Source: Guillardia theta CCMP2712
Taxonomy: Eukaryota; Cryptophyceae; Pyrenomonadales; Geminigeraceae
Assembly: GCF_000315625.1 (NCBI RefSeq)
Contig: NW_005434634.1
Coordinates: 50,832-76,391 of the forward strand
DNA: 25,560 bases
Reading direction: 5' to 3'
In this document: piece after piece, positions 1 to 10,068 of the stretch
How positions within the stretch are numbered: position 1 is the stretch's first letter
Layout of the letters: each line of letters begins with the position of its first letter
Position numbers and translations under genes: made by a program
The notes under the pieces: generated by a model
The model's input: only the letters and a program-made list of their open reading frames with translations
Told to the model about the DNA's origin: nothing
Databases searched by the model: none

Positions 1-147
1 CTCTGCTCCTGCCCCTTCTCTCTTCCTACAGCTTGCTGCACTAATTCTCCACCTCGTTTGTCTTGTCCTCTCCTTCCTCCTTGCGGTCGCTCATCGTCAT
101 TTTCTTCTCTCCTCCAAGTTTTGCCTCCTCTCACTTCTCCTCTGCAG

Positions 148-199
148 TTTCGGTGGAAAGAGGCCAAGATCCTCAATGACCCCGACGATCGGTAGCTCC

Positions 200-234
<35 letters not shown>

Positions 235-587
235 CGCTCCCGCTCCTGCTCCTGCTCCTGCTCCCGCTCCCGCTCCCGCTCCCGCTCCTGCTCCTGCTCC
301 CGCTGCTCCAGCTCTTACTCCTCTCTCCTATCCCCTCTCCCTCCCTCCCTTCTTCCTGCCCCTCATTCACCAGCCTCTCTCCCTTCCTGCTCCTGCTCGT
401 GCTGCTCCTCTACCTTCTCTCAGATCTTTCGCAGTTCTCACCCCGGACGGCAAGCCCTACCTCGCTATCGGCACACCGGGAGGAGGAAGAATAACCTACA
501 CAGTCTTCAATGCGCTCCTCGCCATCCTCGACCGCAAGGAGACGCTCAAGGTCTCCAGGCTCCTTCCTGCCCCTGCCCCAGCCCCTT

Positions 588-641
<54 letters not shown>

Positions 642-813
642 TCTTCCATCTTCTGCACCTGCTCCTCCTGTCTCTCTTGTCATTCCTTCTTCCTCTCCTC
701 GTGCTTCCTCCTTTCCCTCTCTCGACTGAAGGTTGTGCGACAGGAAGCAATCGATGCCCCCCGATGCATCTCAATGAACGGCGTGACAGAGCTCGAGTCA
801 GGTGAGCGAAGCC

Positions 814-891
<78 letters not shown>

Positions 892-1307
892 GCTGCTGCC
901 GCTGCTGCTGCTGCTGCTGCTGCTGCTGCCGCTGCCGCCGCTGATATTTCTCAGCGTACAACTGCAACTGCTCTGCAGCTCTACCAGACGACCTCTACCT
1001 CGTCAGCGCTCTTCGTGCCCGCGGCCTTCGCTTCACCACCTCCCCCTCCTCCTCCACCTCCCCTACCTTGAAGCCGCACTCCTCCTCCCCGACGGCTCCA
1101 TCTCCTGCTATGCTGACCAGCAACGAATGCAAACAGCGCAGGGTGAGTCTCGTGCGACCTGACCTGACCTGACCTGACCTGACCTGACCTGACCTGACCT
1201 GACCTGACCTGACCTGTCCTGTCCTGAATTCTTCTCTCTTCATCTTACTTTTCTCGTCATCAGCGTTCTGTCACGGCAAACTCGACAAGAGCGGCTGGAG
1301 GAAGTGA
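148..1307 (+). CDS. gamma-glutamyltransferase-like protein, C-terminal part (5' end outside window)
   Basis: Family role: gamma-glutamyltransferases cleave and transfer the gamma-glutamyl group of glutathione. Visible exons are 148-191, 424-550, 732-801, 955-1142 and 1264-1307, joined by GT-AG introns in matching phase (0/2, 2/0, 0/1, 1). Exon 424-550 reads LTPDGKPYLAIGTPGGGRI, the glycine-loop segment that precedes the QEAIDAPR motif, which opens exon 732-801. Exon 955-1142 carries LPDDLYLVSALRARG, matching the 'ALRARGH' helix near the C-terminus. At about 1045-1070 the best family match moves to another frame (AALLLPDGSISCYADQQR), which then continues in phase into 1264-1307 and stops at TGA 1305-1307. 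Without that one-base shift the frame would end at TAA 1342-1344. So there is either an indel in a C-rich tract, an assembly error or a decayed gene. The catalytic Thr region lies outside the window. Convergent with the next gene, 55 bp apart. Confidence 0.78.
192..423 (+). repeat. CTCCTG/CTCCCG hexanucleotide array inside an intron
   Basis: The intron between the first two visible gamma-glutamyltransferase exons is mostly CTCCTG/CTCCCG repeats (about 199-307) followed by pyrimidine-rich sequence. It opens a false Pro-Ala frame on the + strand and a false Ser-Arg/Ser-Gly frame on the - strand. The same hexanucleotide reappears in the next intron (about 586-645). Confidence 0.9.
817..945 (+). 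repeat. CTG trinucleotide array inside an intron
   Basis: About 40 near-perfect CTG units with a few CCG interruptions lie inside the intron 802-954. Each of the six frames gives a homopolymer (Cys, Ala, Leu; Gln, Ser, Ala), so the open frames here are artefacts. The donor is at GTGAGC 802 and the acceptor at TTTCTCAG 954. Confidence 0.92.
1156..1214 (+). repeat. CCTGA pentanucleotide array inside an intron
   Basis: About eleven tandem CCTGA units lie in the intron 1143-1263 just after a GTGAGT donor. The intron ends at TCGTCATCAG. The array is nearly perfect, which suggests a recent expansion. Confidence 0.92.
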
Positions 1308-1362
1308 AAGGGAGGAAAACAGAGCATGTGAGAAATACAAGTAAACAAGTGAATCAAGTCGT

Positions 1363-4179
1363 TCATAACTTCTTGGTCCCTCCCCCCCCCGCTCCTCCTC
1401 CTCCTCCTCCTCTGCCCCGCCTCCCTTTCTTTGCCTCCCTCTCCTCCCCTCTAAAGTTTCTCCTCTCCTCCTCCCTTGCGCTCTTGGGGAGTCGCAAGAT
1501 GAGGAGGACAGCATTGACGGGTACCTGAAAGAAGACGCGGAGAATCCTGCAGAGGATGATTCAGAGTTGAGGGGAGGCAACTTTGAGGACAGGGTAGATG
1601 AAGAAAGGAGGGAGGAGGGAGGAGGGAGGAGGGAGGAGGGAGGAGGGAGGAGGGAGGAGGGAGGAGGGAGGAGGGAGGAGGGCGGGAAGAACGTGAAGGC
1701 GTGATGAATGGAAATGAGATGAGGAAGGAGAATGGAGGAAGGGGGGAGGGGGGAGGAGCAGGAAGGAGGGATGAAGGAGGAGGGAGGAAGGATGAAAGAG
1801 GAAGGACTAGACAACAAGGAGGGAAAGAGGAGCGTTGGAAGAGGAAGTGGAGACCTGTCGATGTAGTGCTCGTGGAAGCTCAGGGAATTACAAGGAAGGA
1901 AACCAGCCTTCATGTAGAGACTAAGAGCATGAGAGTTGTTCTCCTGCTACATGCTTCAGTCCTGTCCCTCCCTCCCTCCAACGTTCTTCTCCTGTCCCAA
2001 CCCTCCTCCTCTATCCCCTCCTTGCCTCTCAACTCACTACCACCACAACCTACTCCTCCTATCCCTCTCCCTCCCTCCCTTCTTCCTCCTCTTCCTCTCC
2101 CTCCCTCCCTTCTTCCCTCTCTCCATCTCTCTTCTCCTACTGTGTTGCACGCTCTACTTTGAGCTATCCACCCGCTTTCCCTTCCCCCCCCCCCCCCTCC
2201 TCACAACACAACCTCCTCCTTCCTCCTCCCGTCCCACCTGTACATGCAAGTAGATTGACTCGACTGCTCCATCCTCTGCCGCTAGAGACTCCGCGTCCAG
2301 AAGAAGAGCATTTCCAACGCCGTGACGACGAAATTCTTCCCTAAAAATGGAGTGAGGTGAGCAAAAGAAGATTTACAACATCTCAAGAAACAATTGACTT
2401 GAACATCTCCATCCTCCACCATCGTTTCGATACGGATCTCTCATCATCATCATCACCACCACCACTACCACCACCACCATCGTCATCATCTCTTCGTCAT
2501 CGTCGTCGGTGGCCTCCTCCTCCTCCTCCTCCTCCTCCTCCTCATCGTCATCATCATCATCATCGCCGTCGTCATCATCATCATCAATCGTCATCATCAT
2601 CATCATCGTCATCGTCATCATCTCCTTATCTCATTCTCATTCTATTTCTCTTCCTTCCTCCTTATCACCTGACGCTCATCGAAGACAAGTAGATCCAGCT
2701 TCCCAGCAAGCTGCTCTTGTTGAACGACGCATGTGTAATCACGTCGAGAGATCCAAGAACAACTTCGGGATGAAACATCTGCCATAACAACAAGGAATTG
2801 AAGAAGTAAAATGTCTGACATATCTCAGATGTGAGATTCTATACTTGACTTGTCATTGCCGTTCTCCTCTTCTCGTACTCTTTTTTTGTGCACAGACCTG
2901 AAGAAGGCGTTAAGAACCTCCTTCACAATTTCTTTATCATCATCGTCTCATTTTTGTGTTCCCCTTCAAACTGGGCGGGAGGAGGAGGAGAAGGGGCGAA
3001 CAAGGAAGGAAGAATAGAAGAAACAACAAGGGGGAAGGAGTAGTAGGAAGAAGGAGTAGAAAGGAGGGAGGAGGGAAAAAGAGGAGAAGTAGGAAGGAGA
3101 AAGAGGAGGGAGGAGGGAGGAGGGAAGATGAGGAGAAAGGAGTCAAGAGAGAGAATATTTTCAGCTTCATCTTTCACCCACCCAGTTGGAAGGACTCATT
3201 CAAATCACTTTGCATCATCTCCGTTGCCAGCCTGATCACCATCAAGACAGAAGTTGACATCATGAACAAACAAGGTCCTTTCATACCTCTCCAGCTCCAC
3301 AGATCGACAGCGAGCGGCTGCTACACGATATCGTGTCTTGTAGCTGCAATGCATCAGTGAGATTCAAGACAGGAATATATCTCTGCTGTTATGATCGTTA
3401 GATAAGCTCAACAACACATCCAAGTGTCAATCAGTTCGACCATGCGTTCAACATGGTTCGAGCAAATCTTTCAGTCGTCTTCTAGTTTGTTTCTCTCTCA
3501 AACATTCGAGGAGGAAAGGAGGACATGTTGTAAATTTACCTTCCTCCAATCCATTCTCTCAGCCTGTCGATGTAATTCTTGCTCTTTGCACTGACAGGAA
3601 GATTATGATATGCCATACTGTCTCGTCCAAACGACTTGCAACGCAAATGAGCGATGGCCTGAAAGTGACGATCATCAGATTTATCAAACAAACTTCATGT
3701 AAGACATAGCGGTCTCCATGTCAGACATTCAAATCGCACGCTCCTCCCATCGTATCTACCCTTAAAAAGATACTTCTACCTTGTAACACTTTGCAACATG
3801 TACACCCTCTTTCACTCACCTCTACATCTTCCAACGTCGCTTCTTTGACTTCGATTGCAATGGATCCACTCAAAAAGTTCTCATCAAACATGCGCCAGAG
3901 AGCATCGTGATGGGAAGAGTTGGTAAATTTCTTCTCATCTCCTCTGCTCGCTTCACTTTCCCGTGCTCTCCTCATGACAAATTTCCTTGTCATCTTCGTT
4001 CCATGTCTGACATGGCAATCGCAATGATTACATGATCTGCTCACTGCCATGCCATTTCTCGCAAGTGTTTGTGTTGGCAGCGACGAAAATGCGGAAAGGA
4101 CCAAGAAAGTTTCACTGCACAGTAGAAAGAAAAACAAGAGCTCGACGATCATGGTGGGTGAAGTAAGTGAGAGTGGCAT
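1363..4179 (-). CDS. GNAT-family N-acetyltransferase with putative plastid-targeting leader, about 8 exons
   Basis: Family role: transfer of an acetyl group from acetyl-CoA to an amine. Exons on the - strand: 3820-4179, 3540-3658, 3287-3343 (uncertain), 2845-2897 (uncertain), 2669-2778, 2238-2340, 1855-1943, 1363-1546. Family hallmarks appear in order: IEVKEATLEDVEAIAHLR (first strand and helix), VVLGSLDV (strand 2/3), IYLSSMSV joined across an intron to REEFRRHGVGNALL (the acetyl-CoA-binding R/Q-x-x-G-x-G/A loop), and ENNSHALSLYMKAGF (motif B). Phases agree for 3820/3658, 3540/3343 and from 2778 to 1363. The 3287/2897 junction does not yet close. The N-terminus has a hydrophobic signal peptide (from Met1 or Met10) followed by LSAFSSLP, a Phe just after the likely cleavage site. 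Long introns hold TC-, CAT- and GGAGGGA-type repeats. The C-terminal exon could start at 1546 or 1524, both in the same phase but different frames. Confidence 0.85.
1607..1682 (+). repeat. GGAGGGA heptanucleotide array in an intron
   Basis: About ten GGAGGGA units lie in the last intron of the acetyltransferase gene, where they form the pyrimidine-rich tract (TCCCTCC) of that - strand intron. They also open false Glu/Gly/Arg frames on the + strand. Confidence 0.88.
2430..2630 (+). repeat. CAT/CAC/TCC trinucleotide repeats in an intron
   Basis: Mixed CAT, CAC, CGT and TCC triplets fill much of the intron 2341-2668 of the - strand acetyltransferase gene. The open Ser, His, Asp and Met-Val-rich frames here come from the repeat. 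Confidence 0.88.
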
Positions 4180-4701
4180 CTCAACGACTTTACATGTCGT
4201 GATCTCTTGACTTGGTCATCTTCATAACTTCAAGCACCTTCGCTTTGTCCGATCATGCGAGTTCCGTTCAAATTTCATTTCCCCAATACAAAGCCTTGCC
4301 AACATCTTGCTTTTCACACACCTCTTGTCATACATCATTCTACCCTTTGTGCTTCATGTTAACCTTGATCTTCCTCTCCTACCATCTCCTCTTGTTCAGT
4401 CTCCTCCGCCTGCCTCTCCTCTCCCCTCCTCTCCTCTCCCTTCGCACTCCTCCGTCCCTCTCCCCGACACTCTGGCCCCCGAATTTGGAACTACCCCCTC
4501 ATGACTTATTCTCCATTACCTACCCTACCAAGTTAGATGTAAAATAGGGGGGAAAGGGGGATCTTGTGACCACCCTACCCCCTGGATGATTTAGCCAAGA
4601 AACAAGGTGGATGATGCTGATGACGATGTTGTCGTTGAGCTGATCTGGTGGTGGTGGTGATGAATTCGTCTTCGTCATCACCACCATAACACATAAGGTT
4701 T
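4180..4701. other. intergenic: 5' flank of acetyltransferase and 3' flank of LisH gene
   Basis: No gene is supported here. From the - strand side it holds a G-rich motif cluster (about 4480-4585, with AGGGGGTAGGG, GGTAGGGTAGG and GAGGGGGTAG), then GGAGA-rich sequence (about 4405-4445), then the start of the acetyltransferase gene at 4179. A - strand open frame at 4575-4748 (acidic, Ser- and His-containing) could be an alternative last exon of the LisH gene, but it does not fit the phase of the visible donor. Confidence 0.6.
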
Positions 4702-6085
4702 TCATCGAATGATGATGACGAGGACAGCAACGGTGTGATGGCATTCATCTAGAAGAAGCGCATCCAAATCTAACTCTGTCTACCTGATCTCCTTTCCCCT
4801 TGCTTCCTCCTCTCTGTATCATTGGAAGCTTGAGCCTTCCCAGTGTTACTGCAGTCGGTCGAGTTTGACTCGTTCAATTTAGCATTGATGTGGTTCGTCA
4901 ACGGCTCAACCAACCTGGGACATGAAGTTACGATCATCAAATATTCTTGAAAACTCAACAGAGTTACCAGGAAAGATTCGATTCTCCAAAGATGTCTTCA
5001 ATGCTGTTTGCATCTTGCAACAGACTCGAGATCTGTGAAACATTGTTCGTCTCGGTCAAGCATGAAGGCAATCTTCGTCTCTGGTCACCTGAGGGTCGGA
5101 GAGGAATGATTCGCTGATATCACTGTAGAGGTTGGGAATCGCAGCTGAATCTGCTTGCTCGGTGTTTTCTTTAGCTAAAATTTGATCCAGCCAATCAACA
5201 CCCAACTTAAGGTGGAAATCTGACCAATTAAAAAAGAACTTACCTGTTTCAGTAATTTGTTTGGGCTTTTCGTGAGAGACTGCAACGTCCTCGGTGGTTG
5301 TTTGTTGCACAGGCTGTACGTCCACCGTTGTTCTCGAGACTTTCCTTCTCTTATTGCTGAGGGTAAGCAGTCAATCCCCTCCAAAGCAACTGTCTGGCGT
5401 CCACTACCTTTCCTGTACAGTCTGAGTTTCTATTCTTTCTGAAAGCATGCAGTCAGTGAAGTTAGAGGAAAGCTATATCACAACTTGAGGGATCAAAATC
5501 ACCTTTCAAATCTTCACAGCTCTTCGGCTTCGATGGATGGGACAATCCACCCATTTGCAAAGATCGCATTATCTTGTAGTCCTCCAACAATCTCGCCATG
5601 TTCTCCATCACCTGACAGAGCAAAGGCGTCATGCTGCAATCCTGTAAAGGATCGTACGAGGTAGCGATGTACGCAAGGCAAACCTACATTGGATACATGG
5701 TTTGCTGTGTTTGGATCATTCCTTTTACGTCGCCATAGGTCAGGTATGGTGAAACAGAAGGTAGGTAGACTAACATGTACATTGAGGAAATCTTTTCCCT
5801 TTGTTGCTTTTCTTCCTTCAGAGCAACATATTCTTCCTACGAGCTGAGTCAGGTAGGCTGCATTCAACTCTGTAGAGCAACCAAAATGGAACACAGATTC
5901 TTGACCCCCTTCCTGCCAGGTCGAATCGAGGACAGAGTTTCCCTTGCCTCGTGCTCAAACCACTTGATGGTGTTTGGAAATTTATCCTTATCTTGCCGAA
6001 GAAATCCTAGGACGAGGTGCGAGATCTCGGCTCGGCGCATAGCTTGGGGATCAGAGAAATCGGTCTTGCGGTGTGCATCAGCCAT
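4702..6085 (-). CDS. LisH-domain protein resembling the N-terminal part of NPAT
   Basis: Family role: NPAT is a nuclear co-activator of histone genes, recognised by an N-terminal LisH motif. Exons on the - strand: 5882-6085, 5729-5836, 5503-5683, 5408-5438, 5244-5356, 5089-5219, 4968-5032, 4784-4914, 4702-4748; all joins are in phase, giving about 336 residues. Exon 1 reads EISHLVLGFLRQDKDKFPNT, the LisH helix, then KNLCSIL, which joins across a 45-nt intron to EEYVALKEEKQQREKI. This parallels the 'LxxxLxEYVAMK' stretch that follows LisH in NPAT. Further on are an acidic, Ser-rich middle and a basic patch (NKRRKVSR, a possible nuclear signal). The assignment rests on the N-terminal 90 residues only; other LisH proteins are possible. 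The boundary between 5356 and 5219 is a 24-nt in-frame GTAAGT...CAG segment that may be retained. The last exon is uncertain; a stop also lies at 4770-4772 if the last intron is not removed. Confidence 0.68.
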
Positions 6086-6437
6086 ACTTGGTGGTCAAGG
6101 AATCTGGGAAGAACAGTCAGACCATGTGAGATTGATTCTTTCTCTTCAAACAACACAAATCGTTGGTGACCCCAATCTTGGCATTTAAACATTATCAAGT
6201 TCTCGACACATCATATTATCCCTTCCTCTCATCCTCTTAGCCATTGTCTCCGCTCCCCTCTGCTCTGCTCTGCTCTGCTCTGCTCTGGCTGCCATTCTAC
6301 AGCTTTTTCCCCCGCCAAATCTCCCAGCATTCGGATGAATGGATACGAGTGGGGAAGAGGGTCCCGTCCGGCCGCTGGCATTATACTTGAGGAGTCGACT
6401 AGTACTTTTCAGTCAATAAAAGAGTTGACATTTTGTA

Positions 6438-6810
6438 CGGGGGGGTGGGGTGATACCCGGAATGATATGGAGAGGGTAGGGTATTGATTGAAATCTCAAG
6501 GGTGGGTAAAGCAAGTACACAAATAGTTGATTTTCACCGGGGAATCGGGGGTACTGGCACAGACGGTAGGTACACTTCGTCATGGTAGGGTACTATGGAG
6601 GAATTCTATACGGGTAGGGTATGAAAATGTCTTCTACGACCAATGAAGACGGTGGGGTGGGGTAGTCAGAGTGTCCTCTGTCAGGGGTGGGTAGTACAAC
6701 AGATTGTCCAAATCTTCATAGAAGGTGGGGTGATTTTCAGGTCAAATAAGGGGGTATGGTAGATAAAGAGGGGACAGGGAGGGGGTACGGTGTGACGGCA
6801 CCGGGTGGTT
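6438..6810 (+). repeat. spaced G-rich motif array (GGTGGGGTA / GGTAGGGTA type)
   Basis: About a dozen G-rich motifs of the form GGTGGGGTA, GGTAGGGTA or GGGGGTAC recur every 20-40 bases, separated by unrelated unique sequence. Examples are near 6438, 6471, 6500, 6545, 6583, 6609, 6649, 6683, 6722, 6748 and 6780. All are on the + strand, pointing toward the channel gene. The array is followed by GGAGA repeats. It is not a simple tandem repeat, because the spacers differ. Confidence 0.7.
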
Positions 6811-6880
6811 GCGGTTAAAATGCTCGCAAAAGTAAATTGAGACTTGATGAGCGTCTGTAGGAGAGTGAAGGAGGAGAGTG

Positions 6881-6924
6881 AAGGAGAGGAGAGGAGAGGA
6901 GAGGAGAGGAGAGGAGAGGAGAGG
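6881..6924 (+). repeat. GGAGA pentanucleotide array
   Basis: Eight to nine units of GGAGA lie directly downstream of the G-rich array. The same order (G-rich array then GGAGA run) is seen at 21577-22020 and, on the opposite strand, at 4585-4405. Confidence 0.9.
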
Positions 6925-7431
6925 ATGCAATGATAGAGAAGAGGAGGACACGGTGACTTGATAGGATGAGGGCGAAGATAGGTGACAAGAGCGAGATGAA
7001 AGCCAGGCAACTGAATCTCCAACAGATGAATCGTGTTTGCCGAAGAAGTGCATGATGAGAGATAGATCAACAATGGGCTGAGGGTTTAGGGCTTAGGGGT
7101 CTCCGGAGAGTTGCCTACACAGGGTCTGAGCACCAAGTTGCAGGAAGATTTTGTTGAAATTGACGTAATGCTTTTGCTTACTGTATTCCTGAATCAGGAG
7201 TGAAGAATCAGATGTTCGGAATGCGACAGCTCGTTGAACCTTGGCATGGGCTTTTGTCCACAGTTGATGACGCTGACGAGTCACACTAGATTGATGCGAG
7301 CACGATCAAGGATTCAGACTTGCTGCTCCGAGTTCTTGAGGTCTGAATGACTTTACCGTGCATGCGTCATGCAGTCCTCAGCAGCTAAGGTTCTGGTTCT
7401 CTGAGCTCCAATCCAGCTGGTTGGCATCAGT

Positions 7432-10068
7432 ATGGCGAATAAGGTAGCTCCAGAAGACGAAGTCGGTCATGAGAAGTTGGCTGCGAAGCGGGTCCGGTTT
7501 TCACGTCAGGAGACTATCACTTGGCACAGTTGCTTTGTTCCAGGTACGACCGTGTATTCCCTTCCTGTCTCGCTTGGGATGGTTCGATCTGAACTTGTGG
7601 GGCAGGTTCGAATGTGCTGGAGCCCTACTCAACGGGGAGGTTGACGTGGGATTTGTGGATCATCTTCCTTCTGGCAGTGACTGTTTTCACCGTCCCTTAC
7701 GCGCTCGCCTTTCAGAGCTCTTCCTGCGGGAGCCAGAGGTCAGGCGGAAAGGAGGCGGGGATGGGAGAGTGTGACATGAAGCTGCAGGGGTCTAGGAGAC
7801 ACCATCTTCCTGTGGTTCATGGACGCATGCTTCTGGACGGACATCTTCATCCACTTCAACACTGCCATCGTCGTCACAGACCCTTACACGTGCAAGATGG
7901 AGCTCGTGTTGTCCAGGAGGGAGATCGCCAGACAGTACCTCAGACTCTGGTTTTGGTTAGACGCGTTCGGATCTCTTCCTGTTCAAGCGATCGAGGATGC
8001 GCTTTCTTCGGGAACTTGCTCGCTCTCGTCCATAAAAGCTCTGCGGTTCAATCGACTGGTGATGGCCGAGCCTGACGAGCTGATGTCCTCTAACCACAAT
8101 CTCAGGCTCGACTTGCTCGTCTGGCCAAGCTGGTTCGACTGTTGAGGCTTGCCAAGTGGAATCGCATCATCACGAAGCTCAAGGTTCCCGTTCTTGCTGT
8201 TAGTCGCGCGGCTTACCGAGGACCGCAGGACTCTCTTGCGATCCATCCGGGTTATCTCAAGCTGCTGGAGATGGGCTTGTTTGGCATCGTCCTGGCGCAC
8301 ATCCTCGCGTGCATCATCTACGGTTACGTGGAAGTGGAGTCAGTTTCCTCCCCGTTCCCCACCTGGGCGAGCGAGGCGTCCATTACCATCCCGGGGTCTG
8401 GTATCTTCGTACTCAAATGCCCTGACATCTCCCTGGATTCTCAGGGGGACGCTCTCCCTCCCTGCCACGAGTACTCGCTCTCAGAAGTCAACTGCTCTCG
8501 CACTGTCATTAGCTTCACGTCCAATGGTCAGCAGGTCAGTTGTCTACAGCCGGACTCTAGCTGGAAGAAGGAGGCGCCTGACCTAGTCAAGTATGTCATG
8601 AGCTTGTACCTGATCTTCATGACTCTCACAACGGTCGGGTATGGTGACCTGACCATGAAGAATATCTACGAGATGTTCCTGGGCATCGCTGTGATGTCGG
8701 TCGGGACAACGGCGTTTGCCATCGTTGTCGGCAACATGACGGACCTAATCGGCAACTTGGACGTCCGAGCTCTAGAGCTCAAGGACAAGATGGACGAGCT
8801 TGACGACTTCATGCACCAGGAAAACCTCCCGATCAACCTGAGGGTCAGGACGAGACGTTTCTTCGAGCATGTGCACAATCACTCAAGGGAAGTTCCTCCT
8901 GTTGTGCGGGAACTCCCCATCACCCTCCAGTCGGAGGTCTCGCTGTACCTGTATGCCGATTTGATCAGAAAGGTTCACTTCTTCAAACGTTGCAGCAAGG
9001 AGTTCGTCACGGACGTGGTGAGGAGGTGCAAGCCAAGGACGCTGGCACAGAGCGACTTCCTTTTCCTGGCGGGAGAGTACGGGGACAGCATGTTCTTCAT
9101 CATAGATGGGACTCTTGAAGTGCAGGTTGACGCTCAAAACAACATCTTCGCCCTGCTGGAGAGCGGGTCCCACTTCGGGGAGAAGTGTGTGCTGGGGATA
9201 GAGAAGTTCCGTCCTGTCACAGTCAGAGCTCTGACTTGGTCGAACCTCTTCTCGTTGAGTTCAGACGACCTGGAGGAATGCATCTACCGCCATCCCGACT
9301 CGCACGAGATGTTCTTGTCCATCTCTTTCAGCGGCATTGACTCTCAGATCGCCACCCTCTCGTCTCCGGCTATGAAGGCGAAGAAGAAACCTCGGATGCT
9401 GCAGCACCTTTCCAGCCTCCTCTCCTCTGACATCATCCATGAGCACGAAGGCAATGGCGAGAATGCGCGTGGTAGCGGTCACGGGGAGGCGCCGGGAGTG
9501 CTCAAGAACAGCATGTCGGACGTCGTGCAGGATGTGAATTCTGCTGTGCAAGGAAGGCAAGAGCAGCAGCATCCTCAGATTGTGAGGAGATCGGCAGGAA
9601 GCATGCACAGGAGAAATTCTGACCCGAGATTGAAAGAGATCTCCATCGCTCAAGCGCAGAGGCTCGAGGACGGAGCGTAAAGGAGCTGCCGCCTGTTGTC
9701 CAGCGGGCGATGAGGAGGACAGAGTCGAATCAACTCGCCAGTGTGGTCGGGGCGAGCCTGTCCAAGTTGGTTGTCGAGACTCCAAAGGCTCAAGTCGACT
9801 TTGATATGCTGGAGCGCTACAACAAGGTAGGAGGAGGGAGAGGGAGAGGGAGAGGGAGAGGGAGAGGGAGAGGGAGAGGGAGAGGGAGAGGGAGAGGGAG
9901 AGGGAGAGGGAGAGGGAGAGGGAGAGGGAGGGGGCCGGGAGGAAGGGAGAGAGGCAGGGAAGAGACATCTCACGCTTGTCCCAGCAACGCGAACTGTCGA
10001 AGGAGAAGCGGAGGAGGTTTGCCGAGGGCATTGTGAGGCTGGAGAAGCTTCTGAGGAAAGAACTATGA
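7432..10068 (+). CDS. voltage-gated K+ channel with cyclic-nucleotide-binding domain (EAG/HCN/CNG type)
   Basis: Role: a potassium-selective membrane channel whose gating is probably tuned by voltage and by the cytosolic CNBD. Exons 7432-7543, 7606-7738, 7788-8058 and 8106 onward join in phase (introns of 62, 49 and 47 nt). S1 is WDLWIIFLLAVTVFTVPYA and S2/S3 include DTIFLWFMDACFWTDIFIHF. The S4 arginines (ARLARLAKLVRLLRLAKW) begin exactly after the third intron. The selectivity filter is TVGYGD (residues 348-353). Then come the C-linker and a CNBD (about residues 450-580) with the FGEK...RPVTV phosphate-binding cassette. The simple reading stops at TAA 9678-9680 (696 aa). Exon-like sequence continues, though: KELPPVVQRAMRR...ERYNK to 9826, then in phase 9985-10068 (QRELSKEKRRRFAEG, stop TGA). 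A GTGAGG donor at 9582 and AG at 9661 would join the two in phase. I therefore extend the gene to 10068. Start Met 7432 is the first in frame. Confidence 0.92.
9838..9932 (+). repeat. GGGAGA hexanucleotide array in the last channel intron
   Basis: About sixteen GGGAGA units fill the intron 9827-9984 between coding segments ending ERYNK and starting QRELSK. They open false Gly-Arg and Pro-Ser frames on opposite strands. Confidence 0.9.

Larger units (their letters stand above)
6086..7431. other. divergent intergenic region with G-rich motif array
   Basis: No gene is supported between the LisH gene start (6085, -) and the channel start (7432, +). It contains a TGCTC pentamer run (about 6260-6288), a G-rich motif array (6438-6810), a GGAGA pentamer run (6881-6924) and a short telomere-like tract (about 7079-7100, GGGTTTAGGGCTTAGGGG). 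The last 150 bases before 7432 are ordinary mixed sequence and probably 5' leader of the channel gene. Confidence 0.65.

Noticed and set aside
176-805. Long + strand open frame rich in Pro, Ala and Leu
   Set aside because: It runs through introns of the gamma-glutamyltransferase gene; only the 424-550 part is coding, and the rest is CTCCTG-type repeat.
802-1071. Poly-Ala, poly-Cys, poly-Gln open frames
   Set aside because: They are readings of the CTG array in an intron.
1490-1600. + strand acidic exon-like sequence (SQDEEDSIDGYLKED)
   Set aside because: It is antisense to the last exon of the acetyltransferase gene, and no + strand partners in phase were found.
2281-2352. + strand exon-like sequence (RVQKKSISNAVTTKFF) with a good-looking GTGAGC donor
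   Set aside because: The opposite strand here encodes the GNAT acetyl-CoA loop (EEFRRHGVGNALL), a family motif in phase with its neighbours, so the + strand reading is chance.
3160-3360. + strand open frame with a possible acceptor (ATTTTCAG)
   Set aside because: It overlaps the acetyltransferase gene on the other strand, shows no family motif, and has no partner exons.
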